64,000 nucleotides of DNA from Vibrio europaeus (lineage in GTDB: Bacteria; Pseudomonadota; Gammaproteobacteria; Enterobacterales; Vibrionaceae), in contig NZ_LUAX01000002.1 in assembly GCF_001695575.1 (NCBI RefSeq), positions 62,001 through 126,000 of the forward strand. The letters run 5' to 3'. Position 1 is the stretch's first letter. The number at the start of each line of letters is the position of its first letter. This document shows, piece after piece, positions 1 to 9,173 of the stretch. The position numbers and the translations under genes were made by a program. Under the pieces are notes generated by a model that ran no database searches, had not been told where the DNA came from, and was given only the letters and a program-made list of their open reading frames with translations.

Positions 1-500
1 ATGTCGTGAAGAAAACGGGTAGCCAAGCGATAGCTGCAGATTCACTGCACTATCAATCCGACCTTTATATGAATGCCGCCATTATGCTAGCGCTAGGCTT
101 GAGCTGGTTTGGTATTACCCAAGCAGACTCGGTTTTTGCCGTCGCAATTGGTGTCTACATCCTTTATAGCGCGTTCAAAATGGTGCAAGAGGCGATTCAA
201 ACCTTACTCGATCGCAAACTGCCCGACGAAGAACTGAAAGCAATCCGAGAATGCTGTGTGAAAGTGGAAGGGGTGCTCGGAGTTCATCAACTAAGAACCA
301 GAATGTCTGGGCCAACACGTTTTATTCAGTTGCACTTAGAGATGGAAGACAATATCCGATTAATTGAAGCGCATCGAATCTCTGACGAAGTTGAAGATAA
401 ACTGCTTAAGCTCTATCCACATTCAGACGTACTGATCCATCAAGATCCTTATTCGGTGGTATTAGGGGCAGAAAAAGGACAGAAGTCGCAAGATTGGTAA
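1..500 (+). CDS. fieF: Cation-efflux pump FieF, C-terminal part (cut by window start)
   Basis: This is the C-terminal half of a cation diffusion facilitator, an inner-membrane pump that exports Fe(II)/Zn(II) in exchange for protons. About 165 codons are visible and the reading frame is open to the left edge. The visible part begins in transmembrane segment 5, where the metal-site HxxxD motif is seen as HYQSD. One more hydrophobic helix follows, then the cytoplasmic domain ([15 protein letters not shown], then HLEMEDN) that dimerises and binds metal in this family. The family is usually about 300 aa, so nearly half is missing. It lies upstream of pfkA in the same direction, as in E. coli. The symbol rests on similarity and on this neighbour. 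Confidence 0.9.
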   Translation, partial: VVKKTGSQAIAADSLHYQSDLYMNAAIMLALGLSWFGITQADSVFAVAIGVYILYSAFKMVQEAIQTLLDRKLPDEELKAIRECCVKVEGVLGVHQLRTRMSGPTRFIQLHLEMEDNIRLIEAHRISDEVEDKLLKLYPHSDVLIHQDPYSVVLGAEKGQKSQDW

Positions 501-758
501 CGCAAAAGTGCCACTTATTGGCTATCTTTTCAGCGATGCTAGTTTTAACTGTGATCCTGATGTGTATCAATGATGTCAATGAGCAAAGCTGTAATACTCT
601 TACATAAGTAGAAAAGTTACATAATTTGACGCAAATAAATGTAGTAATCCTAATTAGGAAAGGTAACATATTGCGCAGTTAAAGGAATTAAGTTGGTGGC
701 TTGTTGAAAGCGGCTGACGTAAAAATTGAAATAAGATTCCCAAAAATCGAGGGTGAGC

Positions 759-1721
759 ATGATTAAGAAGATCGGTGTCTTGACGAGTGGCGGTGACGCA
801 CCAGGTATGAACGCGGCAGTTCGCGGCGTGGTTCGCACGGCGTTATCTGAAGGACTAGAAGTTTACGGTGTATTCGATGGTTACTTAGGTCTTTACGAAG
901 ATCGTATCGAAAAGCTAGATCGTTCAAGCGTTTCTGATGTAATCAACAAAGGCGGCACGTTCCTAGGTTCTGCGCGTTTCCCTGAGTTCAAAGAAGTGGA
1001 AGTACGTCAGAAAGCGATCGAAAACCTGCAGAAGCACGGTATCGAAGCTTTAGTTGTTGTTGGTGGTGACGGCTCTTACATGGGGGCGAAAAAGCTAACA
1101 GAAATGGGTTACCCATGTATCGGTCTACCGGGCACTATCGATAACGATATCGCTGGTACGGATTACACGATTGGCTACCTAACGGCACTGAACACTGTTA
1201 TCGACGCGATTGACCGTCTACGTGATACTTCTTCTTCTCACCAGCGTATCTCGATCGTTGAGATCATGGGTCGTCACTGTGGTGATCTAACGCTAATGTC
1301 TGCAATCGCAGGTGGTTGTGAATACATCATCACTCCTGAAACGGGTCTGGATAAAGAAAAGCTGATTGGCAATATCCAAGATGGTATCGCTAAAGGTAAG
1401 AAGCACGCGATCATTGCCCTCACTGAGCTAATGATGGATGCTAACGAGCTAGCGAAAGAGATTGAAGCGGCGACGGGTCGTGAAACTCGCGCTACCGTTC
1501 TTGGTCACATTCAGCGTGGTGGTCGCCCTACTGCATTTGACCGAGTTCTAGCATCTCGCATGGGTAATTTCGCGGTACATCTATTGATGGACGGCCATGG
1601 TGGTCGTTGCGTAGGTATCCAAAAAGAGCAGCTTGTTCACCACGATATCATCGATGCTATTGAGAACATGAAGCGCCCTGTACGTGAAGATCTATTCAAG
1701 GTTGCTGAAGAGCTATTCTAA
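759..1721 (+). CDS. pfkA: ATP-dependent 6-phosphofructokinase isozyme I
   Basis: Phosphorylates fructose 6-phosphate to fructose 1,6-bisphosphate with ATP, the committed step of glycolysis, in the cytoplasm. The 320-aa product has the family's usual length. Visible motifs are the N-terminal nucleotide loop [11 protein letters not shown] (residues 9-19), the GGDGS motif, and the catalytic PGTIDND segment near residue 124. The ATG at 759 is chosen over the in-frame GTG at 753 because GAGGG at 749-753 is then correctly spaced and the protein starts [12 protein letters not shown] like its homologues. A strong hairpin terminator follows directly. The gene stands alone between fieF and a convergent dicarboxylate transporter. 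Confidence 0.97.
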   Translation: MIKKIGVLTSGGDAPGMNAAVRGVVRTALSEGLEVYGVFDGYLGLYEDRIEKLDRSSVSDVINKGGTFLGSARFPEFKEVEVRQKAIENLQKHGIEALVVVGGDGSYMGAKKLTEMGYPCIGLPGTIDNDIAGTDYTIGYLTALNTVIDAIDRLRDTSSSHQRISIVEIMGRHCGDLTLMSAIAGGCEYIITPETGLDKEKLIGNIQDGIAKGKKHAIIALTELMMDANELAKEIEAATGRETRATVLGHIQRGGRPTAFDRVLASRMGNFAVHLLMDGHGGRCVGIQKEQLVHHDIIDAIENMKRPVREDLFKVAEELF

Positions 1722-1742
1722 GCCGAGCATAACGTTGAATTA

Positions 1743-1775
1743 AAAAAGCCAGTTGGTTTCCCCAACTGGCTTTTT
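1743..1775. terminator. Bidirectional rho-independent terminator, pfkA / dicarboxylate transporter
   Basis: A 14-bp near-perfect stem (AAAAAGCCAGTTGG pairing with CCAACTGGCTTTTT) with a short TTTCC loop. It has an A-run on one side and a T-run on the other, so it can end transcripts from both convergent genes. Confidence 0.92.
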
Positions 1776-1790
1776 GTTTATTGAAACAGG

Positions 1791-3116
1791 TTAGTTGACT
1801 AGCATAGTCGATAGTACGTAACCAACCGTCGTCGCAGTAATCACGCCGATAAAGCCAGGCAACAAGAAGCTGTGGTTAAGAACGTACTTACCAATCTCAG
1901 TTGTACCAGAGCGATCAAAGGTAATCGCTGCAAGGTCACTTGGGTAGAATGGGAAGAAGAAATAGGCGTAGCATGCAGGAAGCACACCGATTAGAACAGG
2001 TGCTGGAATGCCCATCGCAAAACCAAGTGGCAGCATAATGGTCAGTACAGCTGCTTGGCTTTTCAAGAACACCGACACCACGAACATGGCAATGGCAAAT
2101 GTCCAAGGGTGCGCAGCAACGATATCGCTCACCAAGCTGATCAAGTAAGGCTTGTGGAAACCGATAATGGTGTCACTCATCCAAGCAATACCAAAGATAA
2201 TGATCACCGCGGTCATACCAGCGATAAACACATTACTATGGACGATCTTTTTCGGCTCTACCTTGGTCGTTAGTAGGATCAAAGCACCAACGGATAACAT
2301 CAGGAACTGAATCGCTACAGACATTTTAACGCCGTCAGGCAGTAGGCCAAGGTCTTTGCCAAACATAGCGACAAAGATAACTGTTGCGATACCGGCCAAG
2401 AAGATACCTAAACCGCGTTTAGCCACTTTCTGGCTAGCAGGCTCGCTTTCATCTTGTTGGACTTCGTCAATCAGCTGAGCTTTAAACTCAGGATCTTGGC
2501 AACGCTGGATAAAGTCTTGGTCTTGATCCAATTCTTTACCGCGCTTTAGGCTCCATAAACAGCCAACCAGTACGCCAATTAACGTTGCAGGTATAGTCAC
2601 CAGTAGAACGTTAACCAAACTGATATCCAAGTGATTATCGGCGGCCGTTGCCATTACTACCGCAGCAGCGGCGGCTATCGGGCTAGCCGTAATCCCCATT
2701 TGTGATGCAACGGTTGCCATTGCCATTGGGCGTTCAGGACGAATGCCTTTCTTGTAGGCAACATCATAGATAACAGGCAGAAGAGGGTAGACAGAGTGAC
2801 CAGTGCCGACTAACACAGTCAATGAATAGGTACAAAGCGGGCCAAGAAAGACAATTTGACTTGGATGCTTACGTAATAATCGTTCAGCAAACTTCACTAA
2901 TAGCTTGAGGCCGCCCGTTGCTTCTAGAGTCGCAGAGGCCGCGACCACGGCGAGAATGATCAGCATAACACTGATCGGTGGCGAACCCGGTGCGACACCA
3001 AATACAAACGCGAGAACCGAAACACCCAAGCCCCCGAGCAAACCGAAAGCTATGCCTCCATGGCGGATACCGATAAATATAACCGTCAGAAGCAGGAGCA
3101 TATGCACGTAAAACAT
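1791..3116 (-). CDS. dcuB: Anaerobic C4-dicarboxylate transporter, Dcu family (DcuB-like)
   Basis: An inner-membrane carrier of the DcuA/DcuB family, which exchanges fumarate, malate or aspartate for succinate during anaerobic growth. The 441-aa product is hydrophobic throughout, with about ten or more predicted membrane segments. Family signatures are easy to see: HGGIAFGLLGGLGV near the N-terminus, VVAASATLEATGGL, GTGHSVYPLLPVIYDVA, RPERPMA, and YPSDLAAITFDRSGTTEIGK near the C-terminus. A hydrophilic loop (about 195-230) separates the two halves. The ATG at 3116 is preferred over a TTG at 3122 because AGGG lies 8 nt upstream. DcuA and DcuB cannot be told apart by eye, so the symbol is tentative. 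It is convergent with pfkA. Confidence 0.85.
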   Translation of the reverse strand: MFYVHMLLLLTVIFIGIRHGGIAFGLLGGLGVSVLAFVFGVAPGSPPISVMLIILAVVAASATLEATGGLKLLVKFAERLLRKHPSQIVFLGPLCTYSLTVLVGTGHSVYPLLPVIYDVAYKKGIRPERPMAMATVASQMGITASPIAAAAAVVMATAADNHLDISLVNVLLVTIPATLIGVLVGCLWSLKRGKELDQDQDFIQRCQDPEFKAQLIDEVQQDESEPASQKVAKRGLGIFLAGIATVIFVAMFGKDLGLLPDGVKMSVAIQFLMLSVGALILLTTKVEPKKIVHSNVFIAGMTAVIIIFGIAWMSDTIIGFHKPYLISLVSDIVAAHPWTFAIAMFVVSVFLKSQAAVLTIMLPLGFAMGIPAPVLIGVLPACYAYFFFPFYPSDLAAITFDRSGTTEIGKYVLNHSFLLPGFIGVITATTVGYVLSTMLVN

Positions 3117-3287
3117 AATCAAACCCTACATTGGTATAAACATAGAGCCATGCTACCCAAAAGTGGTAGATAGAAACGTGAGCCTATTTGCTTCTCTAGC
3201 CACAGTGATTAACTATCGAGCTATTCCTTGTTTCGAATCAAAAATTGCACTTTAAACAAAGGCTTTGTGTTGGTTTGCTCGTAGAGA

Positions 3288-3794
3288 TCACGAGTTTAGT
3301 TTGTTGTTTCTACGTTGTTGAAATTTTTGGTGAACGCCACGGCGTAGGGCTTTGATCCGGTTTTCGGCTTTATCAACGCCAAGTAGCACGATGAGCGCAA
3401 GTACTGTGAGGATCACTGATTGCTGCATATAACCGAGGCCAATCATCATGCCGATGGCTGCTAATACCCATATGACGGCAGCGGAAGTGACACCATGGAT
3501 TTTGCCATCTAGGGTCATCATTACCCCTGCGCCAAGAAATCCTACCCCAGTAATGATCTGGCCGAGTACTCGCGCTTGATCTAATGTATTGGGTGAGAGT
3601 GAAACCGCCATCGACATAAATAAGTAGGTGCCAGAAATCACCAAAATCGAGGTACGAATACCAACAGGTTTGCCGCGTGTCTGTCGCTCTACGCCAATAA
3701 GAATACCGTTAACGGCACAACAGAGTAGAGCCCACCAACTGAATGGGCCTAGGTCGAGAAATTGTTCGATAGTGGGTTGCATGTCTGGTTGCAT
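3288..3794 (-). CDS. MgtC/SapB-family inner-membrane protein
   Basis: A 168-aa membrane protein with about four to five hydrophobic helices. The MgtC signature is present: GVERQTRGKPVGIRTS (about residues 35-50) and GVGFLGAGVMM (about 83-93). MgtC of pathogens inhibits the F1Fo ATPase and aids survival in low Mg2+, but it has an extra C-terminal ACT-like domain of about 80 aa. That domain is absent here, so this is the shorter SapB-like form, whose function is mostly unknown. The start is fixed by a perfect GGAGGT at 3799-3804, 4 nt before the ATG at 3794. It is a monocistronic gene, lying between a Dcu transporter and a pilin gene that read in the same direction. Confidence 0.88.
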   Translation of the reverse strand: MQPDMQPTIEQFLDLGPFSWWALLCCAVNGILIGVERQTRGKPVGIRTSILVISGTYLFMSMAVSLSPNTLDQARVLGQIITGVGFLGAGVMMTLDGKIHGVTSAAVIWVLAAIGMMIGLGYMQQSVILTVLALIVLLGVDKAENRIKALRRGVHQKFQQRRNNKLNS

Positions 3795-3871
3795 CGTGAC
3801 CTCCAAAACGTCGGAGTATGCATAGATTAGACCTGTCTATCGAACAAAAGATTTTTATCTTAAGGACAATT

Positions 3872-4366
3872 TTAACAGCCAGTGGTGGTTAAATTGATAC
3901 TGGGTGAGGCGTTTGAGGTTGCTTCGTTATATTGCAGGTAGCAATTGAGAGAAGACTGACGGCGGCTTCCCGGCATATACAAAATAGTTCCATCATTGGC
4001 GTTGGTATTGCTGAAATACCAATCGGCACCATCAGCACCAAAGGTGGCATCTTCTATATTGGCATCAATGATCTTCGCCCAAGCATTGGCATTGTCCGCT
4101 TTAGCATAACCATAAACAATGCTGACACTTTCTCCCTCGACAGTGACAGAGGCACTGGCGGCGGTGTCGAGACCTGCTACAGCGGAAGCGCCAATTAACT
4201 GATCATTGGCGCCTTGCATTGCCCCTTTTAAGCCTTGTAAGGCTGAAGTTCGGGCATCGCTTTGTAGGTCGAGTAAGCGAGGCAGAGCTGTAACAGCAAG
4301 AATGCCGAGTACGACGATGACAATGACCAATTCTATTAGCGTAAAGCCGCGTGTGTTTTTCATCAT
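3872..4366 (-). CDS. Type IV pilin-like protein (MSHA-type pseudopilin)
   Basis: A 164-aa secreted/pilus subunit. It starts with a short basic leader ending in Gly (MMKNTRG), then FTLIELVIVIVVLGILAVTALPRLLDLQSDAR. This is a class III prepilin signal with Glu5 of the mature form, where a PilD/TcpJ-type peptidase would cut between Gly7 and Phe8. The N-terminus resembles MshA of Vibrio. Two cysteines near the end (SLNCYL and TTTGC) could form the C-terminal disulphide loop. There are no pilus-assembly genes nearby, so it is an orphan subunit. Its ATG overlaps the epmB stop by one base (TAATG), which suggests translational coupling. Whether it forms a pilus of its own or is a minor subunit cannot be told. 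Confidence 0.85.
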   Translation of the reverse strand: MMKNTRGFTLIELVIVIVVLGILAVTALPRLLDLQSDARTSALQGLKGAMQGANDQLIGASAVAGLDTAASASVTVEGESVSIVYGYAKADNANAWAKIIDANIEDATFGADGADWYFSNTNANDGTILYMPGSRRQSSLNCYLQYNEATSNASPSINLTTTGC

Positions 4367-5388
4367 TACTCTAAATGTAAGTCGAGTGGGGTTTTACTTG
4401 TGCGCCCACCAATCTCACGAGTTAACTTAGGTACTAGATAACCTGAGACTCGCTCCATCAGTCCTGCCAAGATGGCTTTCGCCTCTTGGTCAGAGATATA
4501 AAAGTGCGCAGCGCCTTGTACTTTATCTAGCACGTGAATGTAGTAAGGTAAAATGCCAGCATCAAATAAAGCGTTGCTGAGGTCTACCTGAGACTTAATG
4601 CTGTCATTGACACCTTTTAGCATAACACCTTGGTTTAAAAGAGTAACACCTGCTTGCTTGAGGTGGCTTAATCTATCTCTCAGTTCTTGGTTTATCTCTT
4701 GAGCGTGGTTGATATGCGTGACGAGAACCACTTGCAGGCGTGTTTCACTCAGCATCTGAATCAGCGTTTGAGTGATACGATCAGGAATGACTACAGGTAG
4801 TCTGGAATGAATGCGCAAGCGCTTGATGTGCTTGATATCGGCAATATGATCAATAAGCCACAAAAGTTCCTCATCCTTTGCCATTAGCGGGTCACCACCA
4901 GAAAGGATGATTTCATTGATCTCTGGGTGCTGGGCTACATACTCTAAACTTTGCTGCCAAGCCGATTTAGAACCCTTATTCTCGTCATAGGGAAAATGAC
5001 GGCGAAAACAGTAACGACAGTTAATCGCGCAGCCACCTTTGACTATCATTAACGCGCGGTTGCGGTATTTGTGCAATAAACCTGGGATGGCATTGTTTTG
5101 CTCTTCCAGTGGATCATTGGAGTAACCTGGGTGGACTTCAAACTCTTCGCTGAGCGGTAAAACTTGGCGTAAAAGCGGGTCGTAAGGATTGCCTTTTTCC
5201 ATTCTATCGACAAAACTTTGCGGAACACGCTGTGCAAAAAGCTTGCGAGCAGCAAATCCGTCTTGCCATGGCTTAGGATCTATTTCGAGCTGCTCAAGCA
5301 GTTTTGCAGGATCAGAGATCCCATTCGCTAGCTGTTTGAGCCAGTTTTGCTCAACAGAAACAACTTTTCGGGTTATGATGTGCGGCAT
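4366..5388 (-). CDS. epmB: EF-P beta-lysylation protein, radical-SAM lysine 2,3-aminomutase
   Basis: Converts alpha-lysine to (R)-beta-lysine, which EpmA attaches to Lys34 of elongation factor P. The 340-aa protein belongs to the KamA radical-SAM family. The CxxxCxxC iron-sulphur motif is seen as CAINCRYCFRR (about residues 118-128), followed by a conserved ILSGGDPL segment. The N-terminus is close to E. coli EpmB, including DPLLRQVLP and DPLEEQ. The gene is divergent from efp with only 32 bp between the start codons, so the two promoters must overlap or lie in the neighbouring coding region. Its stop overlaps the start of the downstream pilin gene. EpmA and EpmC are not in the window. Confidence 0.95.
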   Translation of the reverse strand: MPHIITRKVVSVEQNWLKQLANGISDPAKLLEQLEIDPKPWQDGFAARKLFAQRVPQSFVDRMEKGNPYDPLLRQVLPLSEEFEVHPGYSNDPLEEQNNAIPGLLHKYRNRALMIVKGGCAINCRYCFRRHFPYDENKGSKSAWQQSLEYVAQHPEINEIILSGGDPLMAKDEELLWLIDHIADIKHIKRLRIHSRLPVVIPDRITQTLIQMLSETRLQVVLVTHINHAQEINQELRDRLSHLKQAGVTLLNQGVMLKGVNDSIKSQVDLSNALFDAGILPYYIHVLDKVQGAAHFYISDQEAKAILAGLMERVSGYLVPKLTREIGGRTSKTPLDLHLE

Positions 5389-5420
5389 TGAATTTAGCTC
5401 TAAGAATGTAAGAGGAAAAA

Positions 5421-5987
5421 ATGGCTACTGTTAGCACCAATGAATTTAAAGGCGGCTTGAAACTAATGCTTGATAACGAGCCTTGCGTTATCTTGGAAAA
5501 CGAATACGTTAAACCAGGTAAAGGCCAAGCGTTCAACCGTGTAAAAATTCGTAAGCTTCTTTCTGGTAAAGTGCTAGAGAAAACCTTTAAGTCTGGTGAA
5601 ACTTGTGAAGTTGCAGACGTAATGGATATCGACCTAGATTATCTATATAACGACGGCGAATTCTACCACTTTATGAACAACGAAACATTTGAGCAGATCG
5701 CTGCAGATGTAAAAGCGGTAGGCGAAAACGCTAAGTGGTTGGTAGAAAACAACACTTGTATGCTAACACTATGGAACGGTAACCCAATCGTAGTAACGCC
5801 ACCAAACTTCGTTGAACTTGAAGTAACTGAGACAGATCCTGGTCTAAAAGGTGATACTCAAGGTACAGGCGGTAAGCCAGCAACACTATCAACAGGTGCG
5901 GTTGTTCGTGTTCCTCTATTTATCGCGATTGGCGAAGTGATCAAAGTAGATACTCGCTCTGGTGAGTACGTAGGTCGCGTAAAATAA
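5421..5987 (+). CDS. efp: Translation elongation factor P
   Basis: Binds the ribosome between the P and E sites and rescues ribosomes stalled on polyproline stretches. At 188 aa it has the E. coli length. The tip-loop lysine that receives beta-lysine is Lys34 within [10 protein letters not shown]. The three beta-barrel (KOW, OB, C-terminal OB) layout ends in the usual [12 protein letters not shown]. It is encoded back-to-back with its modifying enzyme EpmB. An AAG-rich ribosome-binding site (GAGG at 5411-5414) precedes the ATG. A strong hairpin terminator follows, so efp is probably monocistronic. Confidence 0.98.
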   Translation: MATVSTNEFKGGLKLMLDNEPCVILENEYVKPGKGQAFNRVKIRKLLSGKVLEKTFKSGETCEVADVMDIDLDYLYNDGEFYHFMNNETFEQIAADVKAVGENAKWLVENNTCMLTLWNGNPIVVTPPNFVELEVTETDPGLKGDTQGTGGKPATLSTGAVVRVPLFIAIGEVIKVDTRSGEYVGRVK

Positions 5988-6010
5988 ACCTAACTTAGGT
6001 CAAGTTTTGG

Positions 6011-6039
6011 AAAAAGGTCACTTCGGTGACCTTTTTTTG
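6011..6039 (+). terminator. Rho-independent terminator of efp
   Basis: An 11-bp perfect stem (AAAAAGGTCAC with GTGACCTTTTT) closed by a TTCG tetraloop and followed by a T-run. Confidence 0.93.
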
Positions 6040-6104
6040 TTTTTCACCGATAGGATTGATGTGCCACAATTCTAGTTCAAGTAACTGTGGCTAAACTGGT
6101 ATCC

Positions 6105-7022
6105 ATGAAACAGTCTCTAACAATATGGCTTGACGCCGCTCGACCTAAAACCTTGCCTTTGGCCTTGGTCTCTATCTTAACGGGTAGTGTATTGGCGTAC
6201 TCCACGCATCAGTTTTCACCTGTGGTTGCTTTGCTGGCTTTTCTGACCGCAACGCTGCTGCAAATCCTTTCTAACTTAGCCAACGACTATGGCGATGCTG
6301 TTAAAGGTACCGATAACGAAAATCGTCTCGGGCCTATGCGTGCGATCCAGTCTGGAGCCGTGACTCAAAAGGACATGAAGCAGGCAATGATCATTAATGT
6401 GGTCTTGACTGTGATCGCGGGTCTAACCTTGGTGATGTATGCGCTAGAGAGTCTACAGAGCATTTTAGCTTTCATCGGGTTAGGAGTCTTAGCCATTGTC
6501 GCAGCGATCGCATATACCGTGGGTAACAAGCCTTATGGTTACGTTGGGTTAGGCGATATTTCCGTGTTTATTTTCTTTGGTTTATTGGGCGTGGCGGGTA
6601 CCTATTTCCTTCATACCGGCATAGTCGATCCTCAGCTTATCTTGCCTGCGGTTGGTTGTGGGCTATTGGCTGTCGCTGTACTTAATATCAACAATATGCG
6701 CGATATTGAGAACGATGAGGTGTGTGGCAAAAGAACGGTTGCTGTCCGTCTCGGGCAAAAGCGAGCTAAGCAATATCACTTTGCTCTGCTTAGCGGCGCA
6801 GTCGTGGCTTTTGCTGCTTACTTAATTCATCAACCGAGCCCTATTTGGATTAGTTTGCCATTTCTTCTTAGCCTGCTTGTTACTTTTAAACACGGTAAAG
6901 CGGTGTGGCAGGCAGAAAAACCAGCGCAGATCGCCCCAATGATGCCGGTGATAGTCAAGTGCTCTATGGTGACTAACTTATTGTTTGCTGGAGTGGTTAT
7001 AGCTCAAACTCTGGTCAGTTAA
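6105..7022 (+). CDS. menA: 1,4-dihydroxy-2-naphthoate polyprenyltransferase
   Basis: Attaches the polyprenyl chain to 1,4-dihydroxy-2-naphthoate, making demethylmenaquinone for anaerobic respiration; it is an inner-membrane enzyme of the UbiA family. The 305-aa product has about eight to nine hydrophobic helices. It carries both Asp-rich motifs: NDYGDAVKGTDNENR (about residues 61-75) and NNMRDIENDEVCGKRT (about 196-211), which bind Mg-diphosphate. The ATG at 6105 is chosen because homologues begin near MKQSLTIWLDAARPKTLPLA; a GTG at 6087 is in frame but looks less likely. It is followed 75 bp later by rraA in the same direction, the same pairing as in E. coli. Confidence 0.93.
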   Translation: MKQSLTIWLDAARPKTLPLALVSILTGSVLAYSTHQFSPVVALLAFLTATLLQILSNLANDYGDAVKGTDNENRLGPMRAIQSGAVTQKDMKQAMIINVVLTVIAGLTLVMYALESLQSILAFIGLGVLAIVAAIAYTVGNKPYGYVGLGDISVFIFFGLLGVAGTYFLHTGIVDPQLILPAVGCGLLAVAVLNINNMRDIENDEVCGKRTVAVRLGQKRAKQYHFALLSGAVVAFAAYLIHQPSPIWISLPFLLSLLVTFKHGKAVWQAEKPAQIAPMMPVIVKCSMVTNLLFAGVVIAQTLVS

Positions 7023-7097
7023 ATGATACATGTCATTGCAATGACTTAATGACCTTATATACTCGATGGAGATAACGACGGTATGGGAAGGAATACT

Positions 7098-7622
7098 ATG
7101 GAATACAATACCTCTGCCTTGTGCGACATTTATTTAGAGCAAGTAGATGTTGTAGAGCCTATGTTCAGTAACTTTGGTGGTTGTGCATCGTTCGCGGGGC
7201 AAATCACAACAGTAAAGTGTTTTGAAGATAATGGCTTGATTCGTGAAATCCTAGAGCAAGACGGTTTAGGCCGTGTGCTGCTTATTGATGGTGGCGGTTC
7301 ATTACGTCGTGCTCTGATTGATGCTGAGCTCGCATCGCTTGCGGAAGAAAACGAGTGGGAAGGTATTGTGGTTTACGGCTGTGTTCGTGAAGTCGATGAG
7401 CTAGAAGATATGAGTATCGGTATCCAAGCGATTGCTTCTATTCCTGTCGGTGCCATCTCCCAAGGCATTGGTGAAGTGGATGTGCCAGTCAATTTTGGTG
7501 GCGTGACCTTCCTTCCTGAAGATTACCTCTACGCTGACAATACCGGTGTGATTCTTTCTCAAGAGCCGTTAGATGTAGATTTAGAAGTGGAAGAGGAAGA
7601 AGAGATCGCCATTGTCGACTAA
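7098..7622 (+). CDS. rraA: Ribonuclease E activity regulator RraA
   Basis: A trimeric protein that binds the C-terminal scaffold of RNase E and damps mRNA decay. The 174-aa product (E. coli RraA is 161 aa) opens with [20 protein letters not shown] and [12 protein letters not shown] and keeps the [18 protein letters not shown] and [12 protein letters not shown] segments of the fold. It has a longer, strongly acidic tail ([16 protein letters not shown]). The ATG at 7098 is chosen because GGAAGGA at 7086-7092 is well spaced, and the upstream ATG at 7083 would place this sequence inside the gene. The DlpA/aldolase-like relatives of this fold are alternatives, but the match is clear. Confidence 0.95.
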   Translation: MEYNTSALCDIYLEQVDVVEPMFSNFGGCASFAGQITTVKCFEDNGLIREILEQDGLGRVLLIDGGGSLRRALIDAELASLAEENEWEGIVVYGCVREVDELEDMSIGIQAIASIPVGAISQGIGEVDVPVNFGGVTFLPEDYLYADNTGVILSQEPLDVDLEVEEEEEIAIVD

Positions 7623-7641
7623 TCTCTACCTTTTCAGATAG

Positions 7642-7672
7642 CACCGACTCCAAGAGTCGGTGTTTTGTTTTA
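7642..7672 (+). terminator. Rho-independent terminator of rraA
   Basis: A 9-bp perfect stem (CACCGACTC with GAGTCGGTG), a 3-nt loop and TTTTGTTTTA. It ends inside the stop region of the convergent MATE gene. Confidence 0.88.
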
Positions 7673-9013
7673 TGCTGCCGGAGAAAGGTGCTGAGCTCTG
7701 AGTTTTAGCGCGTATAAGTAACCACTTGTGCCACCAATAATGTTGCCTACCGCAATACCAATGAATAGCCCTTCAATATCATACAGCTGACCACCCAACC
7801 AAGCGCAAGGCAGGGTAAAGAGAAACAGACGCATAAAGCTCCATTGGAATGCCTTAAGCGGTTCATGCAGGGCGTTTAATCCAGAAACCAACATCATCAT
7901 CACGCCTTGGAAACCATAGCTAAAAGGCACAACTAACAAATAGTGCCAAAGCAGATCTTTTACCGCTTGTTCCTGTGAAAACAAAGCTGACAGTGGAATG
8001 CTCAGTGGCACCATCATGATAAAAATGCCGGCCTGAAACACCATCGAGAAGCGCATGCTTAAAAACAACCCGGCAAAGCTACGTGTAGGGTTATTGGCCC
8101 CCATGTTCTGGGCGATAAATGGTGTTAGGGCAGACGTTAAGGACATCAAAACCAAGATAAGAATCGATTCGACTCGCTGCGCCGCACCATAGGCGGCGAC
8201 GGCTGCGGTGCCATGAGTTGACAGCATCATCATCAAAATAGCCCCCGACAAGGGCGTGAGAGCATTAGACAAAGCTGCCGGTGTTCCGATTTTTAGGATT
8301 TGTTGCCAGTCGAGCCAGAGCGTTTTAAAGCAAGGTAGGGCAAGTAGTTTCTCTCGTTTAATCAGTACGTAAAGCGAGCCAATTAAGGCGCCGAACCAAC
8401 TCATTGCACTGGCAATGGCCGCCCCTTGAATGCCCAATTCTGGGAAAGGCCCGTAACCAAAAATCAGTAGCGGATCGAGTACCCCATTGATGAGGCCAGC
8501 GAGCATCATGATTTTGGCCGGTGTTTTGGTATCCCCGGTTGCGCGAATGGCACTGTTGCCAGCCATAGGAACGACTAATAGCGGAATCGTCAGGTACCAA
8601 ATATCCATGTATTGATGAATAAGTGGCAGTAGCGATTGCTCTGCACCAAGAAATAGAAACAGTGGCTCGATGGTAAATAGGCCAAGTGTAGAAGCGAGTG
8701 CGACAAGCAATACGGCTAACAGTAATCCATGAGAAGAAAAGCGCGCGGCGACGATCGATTGACCTTGTCCGAGCAAGCGACCGATATTGGTCGAGAGCCC
8801 CATACCTATACCCATTGTGATGCAGTTGACCGCAAAGGTGACGGGAAATGTATAGCTAATCGCAGCGAGTGCTTCGGTACCTAGCAGCGAGATAAAAAAC
8901 GTATCCACCAAGTTAAACATCAAGATCGCCACCATGCCAAAGGTCATGGGAACGGTCATCTGTCTAAGTACTAGGGGAATCGAACCTGTTAGAAGGCCAT
9001 GCTTATCCTGCAT
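7670..9013 (-). CDS. MATE-family multidrug efflux transporter
   Basis: An inner-membrane antiporter that expels cationic drugs or metabolites using a Na+ or H+ gradient. The 447-aa protein shows about twelve hydrophobic segments in two similar halves, a typical MATE length. The N-terminal MTVPMTFGMVAILMFNLVDTFFIS and the downstream MGIGMGLSTNIGRLLGQG match the family, and FIAQNMGANNPTRS is the matching motif of the second half. The ATG at 9013 is preferred to a TTG at 9022; neither has a strong ribosome-binding site. It is convergent with rraA, with shared 3' space. The substrate cannot be inferred. Confidence 0.9.
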   Translation of the reverse strand: MQDKHGLLTGSIPLVLRQMTVPMTFGMVAILMFNLVDTFFISLLGTEALAAISYTFPVTFAVNCITMGIGMGLSTNIGRLLGQGQSIVAARFSSHGLLLAVLLVALASTLGLFTIEPLFLFLGAEQSLLPLIHQYMDIWYLTIPLLVVPMAGNSAIRATGDTKTPAKIMMLAGLINGVLDPLLIFGYGPFPELGIQGAAIASAMSWFGALIGSLYVLIKREKLLALPCFKTLWLDWQQILKIGTPAALSNALTPLSGAILMMMLSTHGTAAVAAYGAAQRVESILILVLMSLTSALTPFIAQNMGANNPTRSFAGLFLSMRFSMVFQAGIFIMMVPLSIPLSALFSQEQAVKDLLWHYLLVVPFSYGFQGVMMMLVSGLNALHEPLKAFQWSFMRLFLFTLPCAWLGGQLYDIEGLFIGIAVGNIIGGTSGYLYALKLRAQHLSPAA

Positions 9014-9071
9014 TCGGTACAACTATAGTTAGTGTGGAAAAGCGTAGGATACTTGATTGATGTGCCAGACA

Positions 9072-9102
9072 CAAAAAAGGCCAGCTTGCGCTGACCTCAA
9101 TG
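9072..9102 (-). terminator. Rho-independent terminator of tpiA
   Basis: Reading the minus strand, AGGTCAGC and GCTGGCCT form a stem with one mismatch around a GCAA-type loop, followed by TTTTTTG. Confidence 0.8.
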
Positions 9103-9120
9103 AGAGTTTTTCATTTAATT

Positions 9121-9159
9121 GATGCTGTAGCGAGAGTAGTCACCCAGGCTACGGCATCA
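9121..9159 (-). other. Hairpin between tpiA stop and its terminator
   Basis: GATGCTGTAGC (9121-9131) and GCTACGGCATC can form an 11-bp stem with one wobble pair around a 16-nt loop. It lies in the tpiA 3' untranslated region just ahead of the terminator. It may protect the mRNA end or start a 3'-derived small RNA; nothing else supports a function. Confidence 0.4.
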
Positions 9160-9173
9160 AATAAGAAGAAAAA

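Noticed and set aside
721..758. Possible Cra (FruR) operator before pfkA
   Set aside because: TTGAAATAAGATTCC only loosely resembles the consensus, so regulation by Cra cannot be claimed from sequence.
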